Assembly: GCA_907164885.2 (NCBI GenBank) | Contig: OU015501.1 | Location: forward strand, 26,875,083-26,939,082 | Reading direction: 5' to 3' | From: Dolomedes plantarius | Taxonomy: Eukaryota; Arthropoda; Arachnida; Araneae; Dolomedidae | DNA: 64,000 nucleotides | Shown here: positions 1-50,689 of the stretch, piece after piece | Position numbering within the stretch: the first letter of the stretch is position 1 | Layout of the letters: each line of letters begins with the position of its first letter | Notes under the pieces: generated by a model | The model's database searches: none | The model's input: the letters and a program-made list of their open reading frames with translations, nothing else | What the model was told of the DNA's origin: nothing | Position numbers and translations under genes: made by a program

Positions 1-28
1 GGCCCCCAGCGTTCATAATCGGGCCCTG
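1..28. mobile_element. hAT-type terminus, truncated by window edge
   Basis: The window opens with a GC-rich string ending ATCGGGCCCTG at 28. This is the mirror of hAT ends such as CAGGCCCTGAT at 50002 and resembles the right end of that element. Only the terminus is inside the window, so the element and its 8-bp duplication cannot be confirmed. Confidence 0.4.
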
Positions 29-680
29 AATTAGTAACCTCTGCCATACTCTCCAAAAACTTAACGTTTGTATAAAAGGGCTTGCGCAAAACTCATCAAA
101 ATAAAAATGAGAAGTTAACTCTCCGCATCATAAAGGGTCTCTCAGCCGCCGGTTAACTCCTAATTATCAACTATCTTGTACGCCGAAATGTTCAACAGCA
201 TATTCTGCCCATCATAGGCAATTATAAAACAGAACTCTATGAAGTCAGCGATTTCCTGTCTTTTACTCCATGAATGGTGGTATCACGAAATCATTGTTCT
301 CTTCTATATTTTACCTTAGTCTGTGAAGGGGCTTGGGGTGCCTTGAGTGGATGACAGATCTGTACTGTTTGTCCGGCATCCTCGAGCCCCACAGCAATGG
401 AAAGCACCGGACCTGGGAAATTAACCTTCGTTTGCGTATTCAGGTATTGCTACGTAGCGGCTGGTCTTCAGGTGTTCATGGGCCGATACGCGAAAGCGGA
501 GGGGGCCGAGGTGTCAAAACGAATTACCTTAGTCTGTGAGGATGTAAATCTCTGGCACTTTGATAACTACTCTTCCTTTGGCATCTTTATGTTTTCAGTC
601 GTAAATAAAAATATTTCTTAATCTATTATGATTAGGTCACGTATAAATTGTTTATTATTTGTGGTACGACTCTTTGCAGA

Positions 681-735
<55 letters not shown>
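29..735. other. Non-genic stretch with dispersed repeat and (TA)n
   Basis: No supported gene. It holds the dispersed repeat at about 343-525 and a pure (TA)n tract at about 686-735 into which the next Tc1 element is inserted. Open frames at 333-621 are products of the dispersed repeat and have no recognisable protein features. Confidence 0.6.
343..525 (+). repeat. Dispersed ~180-bp repeat, copy 1
   Basis: About 180 bp related to 16630-16803. Shared strings include ACAGATCTGTACTG, GCTGGTCTTCA and GGCCGATACGC, and both copies end in GCGGAGGGGGCCGAGGTG. It is GC-rich compared with its surroundings. I do not recognise the family; it may be an internal piece of a mariner-type element, since copy 2 lies inside one. 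Confidence 0.6.
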
Positions 736-739
<4 letters not shown>

Positions 740-922
740 TGGTAGTCAAAATAATGGAAACACCTATCAATATTAGCGGTGTTTATAAATGTGTTTCGTA
801 TTCCTTAAAAAACATGTCTGGCCATCGGTATTTTTTTATATAATATAGTGTATGTTTTATTCTACTGTCAGGTAGCAGTAATGAAGCTAAGGGCATCGTG
901 TTTTTTGGGGGAACAGCGTAAA

Positions 923-1745
923 ATGTCAAATCTTGCAGAATTTGCAAAAAGGACAAATTGTTGGAGCGCGTTTAAATTGGAGTTTCTCTTACTGCAACCC
1001 CCAGGCTAATGGGTGTTTTTCGTGTTATGGTATCGAAAGTCATGATAGCATACAGAGTGCACGGAAAAACATCCTTTGCCAAACAGAATAGTAGACGAAA
1101 GGGAGAACTGAGTGAAAGAGACGGACGAGGTATTGAAGCGGATTGTGGCATGAAGAAAGAAAACAACTGCAATCAAAATGACTGAAGAGCTCAATCTACA
1201 TCTGCATGTTCCGGTATCAACCATTAGAGGTAGAAGGGAACTTCACAAACAAAGCATTAACGGAAGAGTAGCTATTCCCAAGCCACTTGTAATAGATGCC
1301 AATACAAAATATCGTCCACAATGGTGCCCCAAGTGCATATCCTGGTCGAGTAATATGTCGAAAAATGGCATTTGGTCTGATGAATCATTGTTCACATTGT
1401 TCCATTCAACAGGACGTGCGTATGTCTGGAGAACACGGACACAAGCGTAAGATTCTGGCTGTCTCATCTCAACTGTCAGTCATGGAGGTAGATCTATCAT
1501 GGTTTGGGATGGCATATCATGGTTTTCTTCAGGCCCTATTATAACCCTAAAAGGGAGATTGAATGGGAAGGACTATGTCGAAATTTTAGCTCACTAGTCC
1601 ATCCTATTGTGCAAACATTGTTTCTTGCAGGAGGTGCCTTTCTCCAGTATGATAATCCCCCTATACATACAGCAAAATCTATCGAGTATTGGTTTGAAGA
1701 GTATGAAAAAGAAGTCAAATATCTTATCTTGCCCTGTACAACCAC
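923..1745 (+). pseudogene. Tc1-like transposase remnant (element A)
   Basis: Pieces of a DDE transposase spread over several frames. The N-terminal helix-turn-helix reads LQKGQIVGARLN, with a following KVMIAYRVHGKTS segment. In the catalytic half, WSDESLFTLF holds the first aspartate, SIMVWDGISWF follows, and a decayed second-D region (FSSMIIPLYIQQN) comes last. Stops and frameshifts occur throughout, and the C-terminus is interrupted by the nested insertion. The protein would have cut and joined DNA at TA sites. It is dead. Confidence 0.75.
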
Positions 1746-1749
1746 TGTG

Positions 1750-2487
1750 ATCTATATAAGCGAACTAGCTGAAAACCCGCACTTCGCTACGGAGTACATT
1801 CAAATTAAATACAACGGTCAACGTATGCAATTTATGCCAAAAAATAAATATATATATTTATAATAAATGCGATGATCAATGTATACAATTGATGTAAAAT
1901 ATATATCTATCTATATATATATATTTATAAAAAAATCGTAAGGGATATGCATTTTTTTTTGGATAATATCCAATCATCTGTTGCATTAGAAAGAGAAAAA
2001 ATATTTTTTTTGTCTATTTAGTTGTTACGCACGTGACGATAAATTTATTGAAAGTACCAGAAAAAGAAATCACGTGATCAGCATTTAATAAATTAAATTC
2101 TAAAAATTAATCTTTAAAAATTCACTAAAAATCAGGAAATGGAGGTAAAAATTCGAAAAAAATTTCATTTTGAAGGAATTTTTATGATCTTTCTCGTGAT
2201 ATAAATTTTATAACCCTCAATGTATTATTTTAAATGCAAACGTAAAAAAAGTTTAAAAAACAGCTTAAAAATTTAATTTAAAATAATCTAAGAAGAATTT
2301 TTGAAAAATATTTCTTAGTGCACCCCTACACTATTAGAAGAATCGCCATGCAAAATTAGGCCTTTTTCGCCAAATTCGTTTAGGCCAAAATTCGCCCTTT
2401 AGGTCCAGCGGTTTGGTCTATGCGTTGTATGTCAGTCAGTCAGTGAATGAATGAGTCAGTTACGGAACTGTTTTATATATATAGATA
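1750..2487 (+). mobile_element. Nested retroelement tail, RTE/SINE-like, copy 1
   Basis: Begins near a phrase ending CCCGCACTTCGCTACGGAG and ends in a GTCAGT-rich stretch followed by TTTTATATATATAGAT. Such tails are typical of the 3' ends of RTE-type non-LTR elements and their SINE partners. About 300 bp (2138-2485) is repeated at 42318-42615. No coding frame is present. The class assignment is an inference from the tail. Confidence 0.5.
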
Positions 2488-2717
2488 GAGCCAGGTATCG
2501 ATATCCACCACAGCATCTCTACAGGACTTTCATGATTTTTCCCTGAATAATGGTATAATATATTCTTAACCACTATTCATGACTTGTATAATCCAATTCC
2601 AAGGAGAATCAGGTGGTATTACAGGACAAAGGTGATCCTGCGCCGTATTAATAAAGGTTTTCATGAGGTTTCTTAGTGCTTCCATTATTTTGATAACCAC
2701 CTGTATATATACATATA

Positions 2718-4268
2718 CACTGCTCAAAACAATTAGGGAAGCACATGGTTTTAACGAAATTACGCAAATACTTACACCGATAAGTAACATAAAATAAATC
2801 ATCCATAATTTAAAGCCTAGCAGGAAACTGAAGATGAAAACTTCATATGCTAATCAAAGTTCATGACGTCAAAAACCAGAAAAAGAATATAAGGGCGGAA
2901 ATCGGGATGTTGCAGAAAAGTCTGTTTCAATGCTTTAACTGTGAAATTCGATTGCTCAGTTATTCTTTTTGAGAAAAGGTGACTTGAAAATGTCTCAACA
3001 ACGTGATTTACCGGAATCCATGGCATAGCGTATTATAGGCAGACTTGAATCCGGGCAAACACAACGTAGTGTCACGGACGCTGTTGGAGTCGCCAGAAGT
3101 GTCGTTGCAGGGCTGTGGAATCGATTCCAAGAAACTGTGAATGTTATACGTCGACCAGGGCAAGGTCGGCCACGCGCCACTACAGCAACTGATGACCGGT
3201 ATATACTGTTAACAGCTCGTCGAAACAGAACAGACAATGCTACTCAGCTGCAAAGACAGTTGCTCTTGACAACAGGACGAAGGGTGTCAAGCCAAACAGT
3301 ACGTAATAGGCTTCACCAGGGAGGTCTCTATGCACTTAGGCCAATGGTCTGCATTCCGTTGACCTCAGGTCACGTGCGGCCCGAAGAAGATGGGCTGCTG
3401 AACATCGAGATTGGGAGCAACATGATTGGAGCCAAGTGCTGTTTACAGACGAGTCCCGATTCAGTCTGGAGTGTGACACCCGACGTGTTTTGGTATGGAG
3501 GGAAAGGGGCACTCGAAATAACCCCAGATTCATTCGTGAAAGGTCACAATACAAACGAGCTGGTTTTATGGTATGGGGTGGAATCAGCATAGGTGGACGT
3601 ACGGACCTGCATATCATTCGGAATGGTACTTTGACGGCCCGAAGGTATGCAGACGAGATACTGAGACCTCGTGTCATGCCTTACGCTGCAGCCATTGGAG
3701 ATTCCTTTGTTTTCCAGCATGATAATGCCAGATCGCACACAGCTCGTCTTGTAGAGAACATGCTTGAAGCTGAAACAATACAGCGTATGGAATGGCTAGC
3801 GTGCTCTCCTGACCTGAATCCAATCGAGCATGTTTGGGACATGCTCGGACGACGCATTGCTGCGAGACCAAGGCCTCCTTTTACTCTCCGAGACTTGGAG
3901 ATTGCACTTCTTGAGGAGTGGAACAGTATTCCCCAAAGTCTTATCGATAACATCACCGCATCCATGGAAAACAGGTGTGCAGCAGTCTTAGCTGTTCGAG
4001 GAGACCACACGCCATATTAAAAATCTTGCATCATTTCTAAACAATACTTTTTCTATTGTTTACATGTAACCAAATTGTTGCCCTAAATCATCTTTTCATG
4101 TTTTTTTCATATTTTCAAAGAATTAAAGCTTAATTACAAATTTATTTATGTCTTTTTTTCTGTATTGCGCATTGATACGCGTGTACTATCCATTTTATGC
4201 CAATACGTGGCTGTCTCGCACGGTTTTCTTAACTTCTTTGCTTGCTCCCCTAATTTTTTTGAGCAGTG
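2718..4268 (+). mobile_element. Tc1-like element B (DD34E), full length
   Basis: Terminal inverted repeats of about 28 bp start CACTGCTCAAAACAATTAGG at the left and end TTTTTTTGAGCAGTG at the right. TA lies on both sides. Length 1,551 bp is normal for Tc1. It sits 14 bp from the end of element A, in the Ir25a intron past coding exon 11. It carries one transposase gene with two lesions. Confidence 0.93.
2990..4020 (+). pseudogene. Tc1-like DD34E transposase, two lesions
   Basis: Start ATG at 2990. The frame meets TAG at 3026-3028, then continues through a helix-turn-helix region (RIIGRLESGQTQRSVTDAVG) and the second DNA-binding helix. Near 3367-3370 a single-base indel shifts the frame, and the rest runs open from about 3370 to the stop at 4020. 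The catalytic residues are intact: D in LFTDESRF, D in FQHDNARSH, and E in SPDLNPIE, with exactly 34 residues between the last two. About 343 codons, normal for the family. A relatively recent inactivation. Confidence 0.9.
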
Positions 4269-4552
4269 TATATATGTATATGTGGATGTGTGTGTTCTAC
4301 TCTGTTAATTATTTACCAATCGGCCTGTAAGCTGTTTCTCAGCTTCATTATCTATCAACGTATAGTTAAATAAAAAATTCGAGGTAGCATATTTAAGGGA
4401 TTAGTATTTTATATGTGGTGGAACAATTTCTGGGAAAAAAATGACATATTTCTGCATAAAATAGCACATTTTCTAAAGAAAAAGGGTTTAAAAGTAGAGT
4501 TATAAATTTCTAAAGTTTATAAAAAGAATTTAACTATGACAGATATTATTAC
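4269..4552. other. Ir25a intron sequence
   Basis: AT-rich intron downstream of the exon 11 donor. No repeat or coding signal is recognised. Confidence 0.5.
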
Positions 4553-44747
<40,195 letters not shown>

Positions 44748-44766
44748 CTCTGTTCAACTGTGAAAT

Positions 44767-45026
44767 CTGAGAAAGAAACAAAAATTTGATAAACATTACA
44801 GATAATTGTACTATGAAGATTTACTAATGAATTATTGTTAAACGAAAACTAACCCTAGTAAATATCTCTCTTTGTGTAATCCACGTTTGCCATAAATGTA
44901 ACTCTTTACTTCAGAATTATTCATAAGTTTGAGTGGTAAATGGAATATTCTATCAGAATATTTTAAAAGGCTATTGAATAGGGGATCTATAACCTACTGT
45001 ACATATTGACTTAATATTTTATAATT

Positions 45027-45060
<34 letters not shown>
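44767..45060. other. Upstream of Ir25a coding start
   Basis: Probable 5' UTR intron, starting at the acceptor next to 44766. It ends in a (TA)n tract at 45032-45060 that abuts the next Tc1 element. No core promoter is identified. Confidence 0.5.
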
Positions 45061-45063
<3 letters not shown>

Positions 45064-46466
45064 TGCTGGCCACTGTAAATGCAACACCCTGAAGGAAACA
45101 TGCAAATAACATGAAATTTACAACATGCATTAGAGGAGGTGAGATATGCAAATGATTAGAATTTCAGCGCAGACGCACATCACGCGCGCCTGTGGCGCCA
45201 CTTCAAAGCGCTATTTAAGGCTTGGAGATTTCGACCATTTCAAGTTCGGCAATTGTGTTTTTCTTGTGGTTTTTTCAAAAAAACGATCAATTATGCCTCG
45301 TCGAAAACAGCGGTCATCTTTTGATCAAGTATCTGAGTTCGACAGAGGAAGGATAGTGGCCTACCGAGATTGTGGATTATCTTTCAGGGAAATCGGTAGT
45401 CGTGTTGGTCGAAACCAAACAACTGTAATGCGGATATGTGATCGTTGGATGCAGGAGGGTACGACGGACCGGCGTGTTCGATCGCATCCACCTCAGCGCA
45501 CCACTTCACGTGATGACAGGCAAATTGTGCGCATGGCAGTGACGGATCGCTCAGTCACATCATGAACCATAGCACAGCACAAGCAGTCTGTAACGCATCA
45601 TCCAGTGTCTGCGCGTACCATTCGACGCCGTTTACAGCAGAGTGGTCTGTCCGCAAGACGCCCATTGCTTTGTCTACCCTTGACGCAGAACCACAGACGT
45701 CTCCGCCGCTAATGGTGCGGTGACAGAAGGATGTGGACGGCAGAATGGAATGAAATTGTGTTTACTGACGAGTCACGCTTCTGTCTGCAACACCACGATG
45801 GTCGCATTCGAATCTGGAGACACCGTGAAGAGAGGATGCTGAACAGCTGCGTTATGCACCGCCACACTGGTCCTGCACCGGGTATTATGGTACGGGGCGG
45901 TATTGGATATCACTCTCGCACACCTCTAGTACGCATTGCCGGTACTTTAAACAGCCAGCGCTACATCTCCGAGGTGTTGGAGCCAGTTGTCCTTCCTTAC
46001 CTTCAGGGCTTGCCCACAGCCATATTTCAACAGGATAATGCGCGACCACACGTGGCACGCATTGTCCAACGGTTCTTCGTCAATCGCCAGATTGAATTGC
46101 TTCCCTGGCCGCCTCGCTCTCCGGATCTTTCGCCGATAGAAAACATGTGGTCCATGGTTGCTCTACGATTGACCCAGATTCCATCCCGAGCTGCCACAGC
46201 AGATCAACTTTGGCAACGTGTGGAAGCTGCTTGGTCTGCTGTACCCCAAGAACTCATCCAAAGTCTCTTTGAATCAATGCCGAGGCGTGTGGCAGCGGTG
46301 ATCTCCAACAATGGCGGCTACTCTGGCTACTGATTTTGGCAGGAACCACACTTCACAGAAGTCTATAAATTTAATCATTTGATACTTGGTCAACATGTTA
46401 TCTACAAAATAAATTTTGTTGTGATATCTCTTGCCTTTCTTGGTGTTGCAATTTGGGTGGCCATCA

Positions 46467-46467
<1 letters not shown>
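45061..46467 (+). mobile_element. Tc1-like element D (DD34E), nearly intact
   Basis: Ends CACTGCTGGCCACTGTAAAT and, inverted at the right, CTGATGGCCACCCAAATTGC, in a (TA)n context on both sides; length 1,407 bp. The terminal CACTGCTGGCC is shared with family C (24191 and 47940), so the two families are related. Confidence 0.93.
45293..46333 (+). pseudogene. Tc1-like DD34E transposase, two stop codons only
   Basis: ATG at 45293 opens a single frame to the stop at 46333, 346 codons, interrupted only by TGA at 45563-45565 and TAA at 45710-45712. There is no frameshift. Domains are intact: helix-turn-helix (FDRGRIVAYRDCGLSFREIG), a second DNA-binding region, and the catalytic aspartates in FTDESRF and FQQDNARPH. 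The glutamate in LSPIEN lies exactly 34 residues after the second aspartate. Both stops could each have arisen by one C-to-T change. Length is normal for Tc1. Confidence 0.92.

Positions 46468-46538
<71 letters not shown>
46468..46538. repeat. (TA)n microsatellite
   Basis: TA tract abutting the right end of Tc1 element D. Confidence 0.95.
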
Positions 46539-46542
<4 letters not shown>

Positions 46543-46734
46543 GTAGAGCATTTGTCCGGAGACATTTATCCAAACACCGCGATTAATCATTGTATTCTTC
46601 CAGGAACATCATTTAGGTGAGTCAACACAACTGCTAGTGTCACCACAACTTAGACCTAGCGTCCCCAAGTTCGACGACATTTGGGGAGCTTGTACTCTCC
46701 TCCCACTCCTACAAACCTCCCGGAGGGACTTTCT

Positions 46735-46860
46735 AGCCCTACAGATTTAACTTGCCCATATCCGGCGAAGACACGAGCGCATTGAGTAGCACTTGTCGGG
46801 AATAGAACCGAACACCCAAGTACGCAAACCACAAGGATGCTCCTAGCTGTACTGAGTTAG
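46735..46860 (-). mobile_element. SINE fragment related to 15118-15262
   Basis: Shares ACAGATTTAAC and GCACTTGTCGGGA with the 15118 copy, in the same orientation. A box B-like TTCTATTCCCG is degenerate. The similar-composition stretch 46560-46735 may be the rest of the element. Confidence 0.5.
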
Positions 46861-47939
46861 CTTATCCCAGTGTTCCAAGAAGTTTTACAATTAGGCCATT
46901 TTGAACCAGAGATATAAAAAGATATCGAAGAAAATTACGCTCATTTTACAAGAGATTTCAGTACCATATATTAAATAATTACTTCAGAAAACATACATTT
47001 AAAACATTTAAAAAGAGGAAGAAAAACTTCACTAATTTAAGTTTTGTGGCCACCACACAGTCGTATCTGTTTTTGTAATCGGAATACTTTGAATATCTGA
47101 TCGTAATTTTTAAAGTCTAATCATATTTTACAATTAGGAAGCGATTAGCATTAGTAAAGGCTCTATAACTAACAGGAACACATAGATGTAAAAGCATTCT
47201 ACTTTCTATGAAACATCATACTGGATACGCATAAAATACCATGACATGTACAGCTTTAATTTACTCCAGTTTAGACTTCTTTATTAAAAATTACTGCATT
47301 ATTAGAGTTCAAGAAATGGCTTAAGGGTTATTTTTTTTCGGTAACCGCTGCTACAACATTTTACAAAAAATATTAATTTATTAAAAATTGTTGTAATATA
47401 AAATTTTTAGATCGTTGTTTTCTTTTAAGATTTTTAAAATTCCTCTTTCATATTTATTGTGATTATCACTATTTTTAATTTTTAATTTATTATAATTACT
47501 TTAAGGTAGTTTTTTAAATACACAACTTAAATGTCATTTCCGTAATTTATATGCTGTAGAGCTCTGCTTATTAGAAGCAAAAGCACTTGACTTGTTTCAG
47601 ATAATGCATCTGGAAAATTCTACCCAGTCACCTAAATTTTTAATATTATATCTAAAACATTATTTCTAGACATTTAATGACAATTGTATAGTAAAAATGA
47701 TCGCACTTCTTTAACTTCAGAACTTTTGACCTAAGTAAAACTTTGTGGGTGTGTATTAAGGCATCCGTATTTTAAGTTAGGTGAATTTTTTCTACACAAC
47801 TGAATTATATAAAATCAAGTTGTTACATTAAAAACATTAAACAATTGCGACATAAACAAATAAACTTAAAAAAAAACTGCAAAAAAATAATTAGAAAGAA
47901 CCTATTACCAAAACACAAGAACTCCAAAAGGTAAATATA
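46861..47939. other. Upstream flank, no gene seen
   Basis: AT-rich, with no recognised coding or mobile sequence. Confidence 0.6.
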
Positions 47940-49351
47940 CACTGTTGGCCATACACCGTTGGCCATTAAGCACCATGAAGGAGGAATGATACAAACGTCA
48001 AGTTCGCATGAAAGGAAGAAGATTCTGGGATATGCAAATGATTAGCATTTAAGCGCAATCGAACGACGCACGAGGGAGAAACGGCATATCAAACTCTGTA
48101 TAACAGGAAAGTTACGAAGCGGGTTTCTCATTAGGAAATCGCATTTGAATGTTGGTTGTTTGTGAAACGATCGTGTTATGCCTCATATAAGAAGGAAAAA
48201 TGGCTACCAGCACGTGTCGGAATTCGATAGCGGCAGGATCGTGTCCTATCGAGAGGGCGGTTTATCGTTTCGCGATATTGCTAATCGCATTGGACGGAAT
48301 CCAACGACTGTCATGCGAATATGGAATCGATGAGTTCAGGAGGGTCACACTAAACGCCATGCAGAATCTCAACGGCCTCCCGCTCTCTAACGCTCGAGAG
48401 GGCAGACATGTTGTCAGATTGGCCTTGCAGGATCATACAGCCACATCAAGGACCTTGAGTAGGAAATGGGCTTGGTTGCAGCACGACATGTGTCCGTACG
48501 GCCACTGCGACGACGTCTGGAGCAGCACGTACTGTCTGAGCGGCGACCATTATTGCGGCTTCCTTTGACAATGCGGCATAGAGACGCGCGGCGACAGTGG
48601 TGAGCCAAAAGACAAAACTGGATACAGGAGTGGCACCACGTCGTCTTTTCAGACGACTCCCGGGTCTGCGCGCAGCATCATGATGGACCTATCTGTGTCT
48701 GGAAGCACCGAGGAGAACGCATGTGGCCTGCTTGCATTCGATATCGTAATATGGGACCTGCACCTGGTGTGATGGTATGGGCTGCCACTGAGTACACGAC
48801 ACGAACACCTCTTGTTCGCGTGGTCGGTAATCTGAACAGCCAGCGTTACATTTCTCAGATCTTAAGGCCGGTGGCTGTACCCTATCTTCGAGGCCTCGGA
48901 GGCGTCATATTTCAACAAGATATCGCAACACCGCATGTTGCCCGCCGTGTCCTGACCTACCTCGACACAGAGGCTGTTCGACTGTTTCCCTGGTGAGCAC
49001 GTTCTACAGATCTCTCACCCACTGAAAACATCTGGTCATGGGTTTCTGAGAGACTGGGCCGCCACCGCTCTCCAGCCACTACGAGTCATCAAGTGTTGTA
49101 TAGACTTGAAGCAGCATGGAATGACTTGCCCGTATCTGTCATCCAAGCCCAGTTCGACTCGATGCCTAACCGGGTTAGAGTCGTTTTAGCTGCCAGAAGC
49201 GGCAGCCGTGTGTACTAATTTTGGACCCTGTATACCTCCAAATTGTCTAAAACTTTTATCATGTTTTTCCTACTATGCTGTATACGTAAAATAAGTAAAT
49301 ATTTGTTAGTTGCTTTCCTTCCTGATGTTGCAATTTTAATGGCCAGCAGTG
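47940..49351 (+). mobile_element. Tc1-like element, family C copy 2
   Basis: Ends CACTGTTGGCC and, inverted, CACTGCTGGCCATTAAAATT, with TA on both sides; 1,412 bp. A local duplication, GTTGGCCATACACCGTTGGC, near the left end is absent from copy 1. It is otherwise closely similar to 24191-25597 from end to end. Confidence 0.92.
48178..49218 (+). pseudogene. Tc1-like transposase pseudogene (family C copy 2)
   Basis: ATG at 48178. TGA at 48331-48333 is at exactly the same codon (52) as in copy 1, and the middle shows the same frame disturbance. It has one extra TGA at about 48994 where copy 1 reads serine. The QQDIATPHVARR change is also shared. About 347 codons in total, dead. Confidence 0.87.
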
Positions 49352-50001
49352 TATTAATACTTTGTATGTTAGATAATGATAATAATTTATGCTATAACGG
49401 TTATAACGCCCTTCTATGTAAGTAATTGTGTAAGTTAGACTATTTATATGGGGAAACACCTTTTAAAACTATTATCATAAACAATTTATACACAAGGAAA
49501 TAAAAAAACTTTAAGAAGCTTATTTAGTACATTTTATGAACAACTGTAAAATATGAAAGTAAACTTTTGCATTCTTTCGAGAGTGGCTTTTTGTTAGCGA
49601 CATAGTCATTAAAGCCGTTGCCATAGAAGACCTAAGAGGATCTTTACCCAGGCAAATTCGGCGATCTCGCTCGTAAGGAGAACTTTGATTGGATTCATAT
49701 CTCGTGTTTGACCTGGCGAATTTTCTTCCATTGTACCCTTTAATTTCGAAACTATGCCTAAATAGACAACTCAGTTGAGCATGGAGTAGTCTTGTAGAGA
49801 GGCTATGGTCTGTTACATTATACTATCACATGGTAACCTGTATTTATAGCCTAAAATATTTATATAGCTCTCGAATTTCAAATTCAAGGTCTCTACAATC
49901 AAAGGACTCAGTATTTTGGAGAAGAAACAGGCGAAGACCTTCACTGATACCACTCAAAGTTTCACGGTCAGTATAACACAGTGAGGCAAGTCTCTTGTAA
50001 A
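49352..50001. other. Upstream flank, no gene seen
   Basis: AT-rich to 49600, then somewhat GC-richer. No coding sequence is recognised. It ends with the 8-bp hAT target duplication (49994-50001). Confidence 0.6.
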
Positions 50002-50453
50002 CAGGCCCTGATTTTCCATTAGGCCCGGGCCTAGGGGCCCCCGAATGTTGGGGGCCCTCAAAAAATTTCATTTTAAACGGAAAAAAAGAAAATTCCCAAT
50101 TATTTTTTTCATTTTATCTTTTTTTATAGCAATTTTTTATATACCCTTTCAAATTTGATTGATTGGTTCATCATATATATGTTATGGTGTATATAATGGA
50201 TTAATAAGTTTTTCTGGTTGCATTGTATTGGTGTTTTAATTATGAAGTTAATATGTTGTATTGCCTTTTGTTATTTGATAATGTTCTAGGCTTCTACACT
50301 TCAAATAGCCAGTTTTTGGTAAAAGGTACTTTCACAATGATTCATGATTATTTTTTTGTGTGTCAATTTTTGAAATTTTATGGCCACATCAGTGTTACGG
50401 GGCCCCCATCCCGAGTTGTGCCTATAGTCAAGAATTTTCTAAATCGGGCCCGG
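50002..50453. mobile_element. hAT MITE with perfect 8-bp duplication
   Basis: Starts CAGGCCCTGATTTTCC and ends TAAATCGGGCCCGG, an imperfect inverted repeat. CTTGTAAA occurs exactly on both sides (49994-50001, 50454-50461). GC-rich GGGCCC blocks sit just inside the ends and an AT-rich core is between them. 452 bp with no transposase. Confidence 0.85.
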
Positions 50454-50689
50454 CTTGTAAACTCTATCTTGAAGCACTATACTTAAGGCACTATTATTAA
50501 GGGAATCCCTGACGCAAAATTCTAAAAAAGAAAACCACAATTTTCTTTTCTGGGTTTAAAACTTAATATACAACTACTAGAATCAAATAGCAAAAACTGC
50601 ATGTTTTTGCTATGATTACATTATCAGATACATTTTTATGCCGTGGTGTCTATGCGTACTCTAATTTATATAAGTACTTTTATTCTATA

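Larger units (their letters stand above)
736..2703 (+). mobile_element. Degenerate Tc1-like element A with nested retroelement tail
   Basis: Imperfect terminal inverted repeats of about 27 bp (TAGGTGGTAGTCAAAATAAT at the left; the right end, read inverted, is CAGGTGGTTATCAAAATAAT). TA dinucleotides flank both ends. It contains a degenerate transposase (about 923-1745). A foreign segment at about 1750-2487 separates this from the remaining 3' portion. The total of 1,968 bp fits a Tc1 element of about 1.2 kb plus the insertion. Confidence 0.8.

Noticed and set aside
3436..4020. Treating the element B catalytic half as an independent 194-codon gene
   Set aside because: It is the 3' part of a Tc1 transposase whose N-terminal half lies upstream in another frame.
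1..4552. Search for the next Ir25a exons (TM2, pore, TM3)
   Set aside because: Nothing matching the conserved pore or TM3 sequence was found on the minus strand. The region is filled by mobile elements, so these exons must lie beyond the window.
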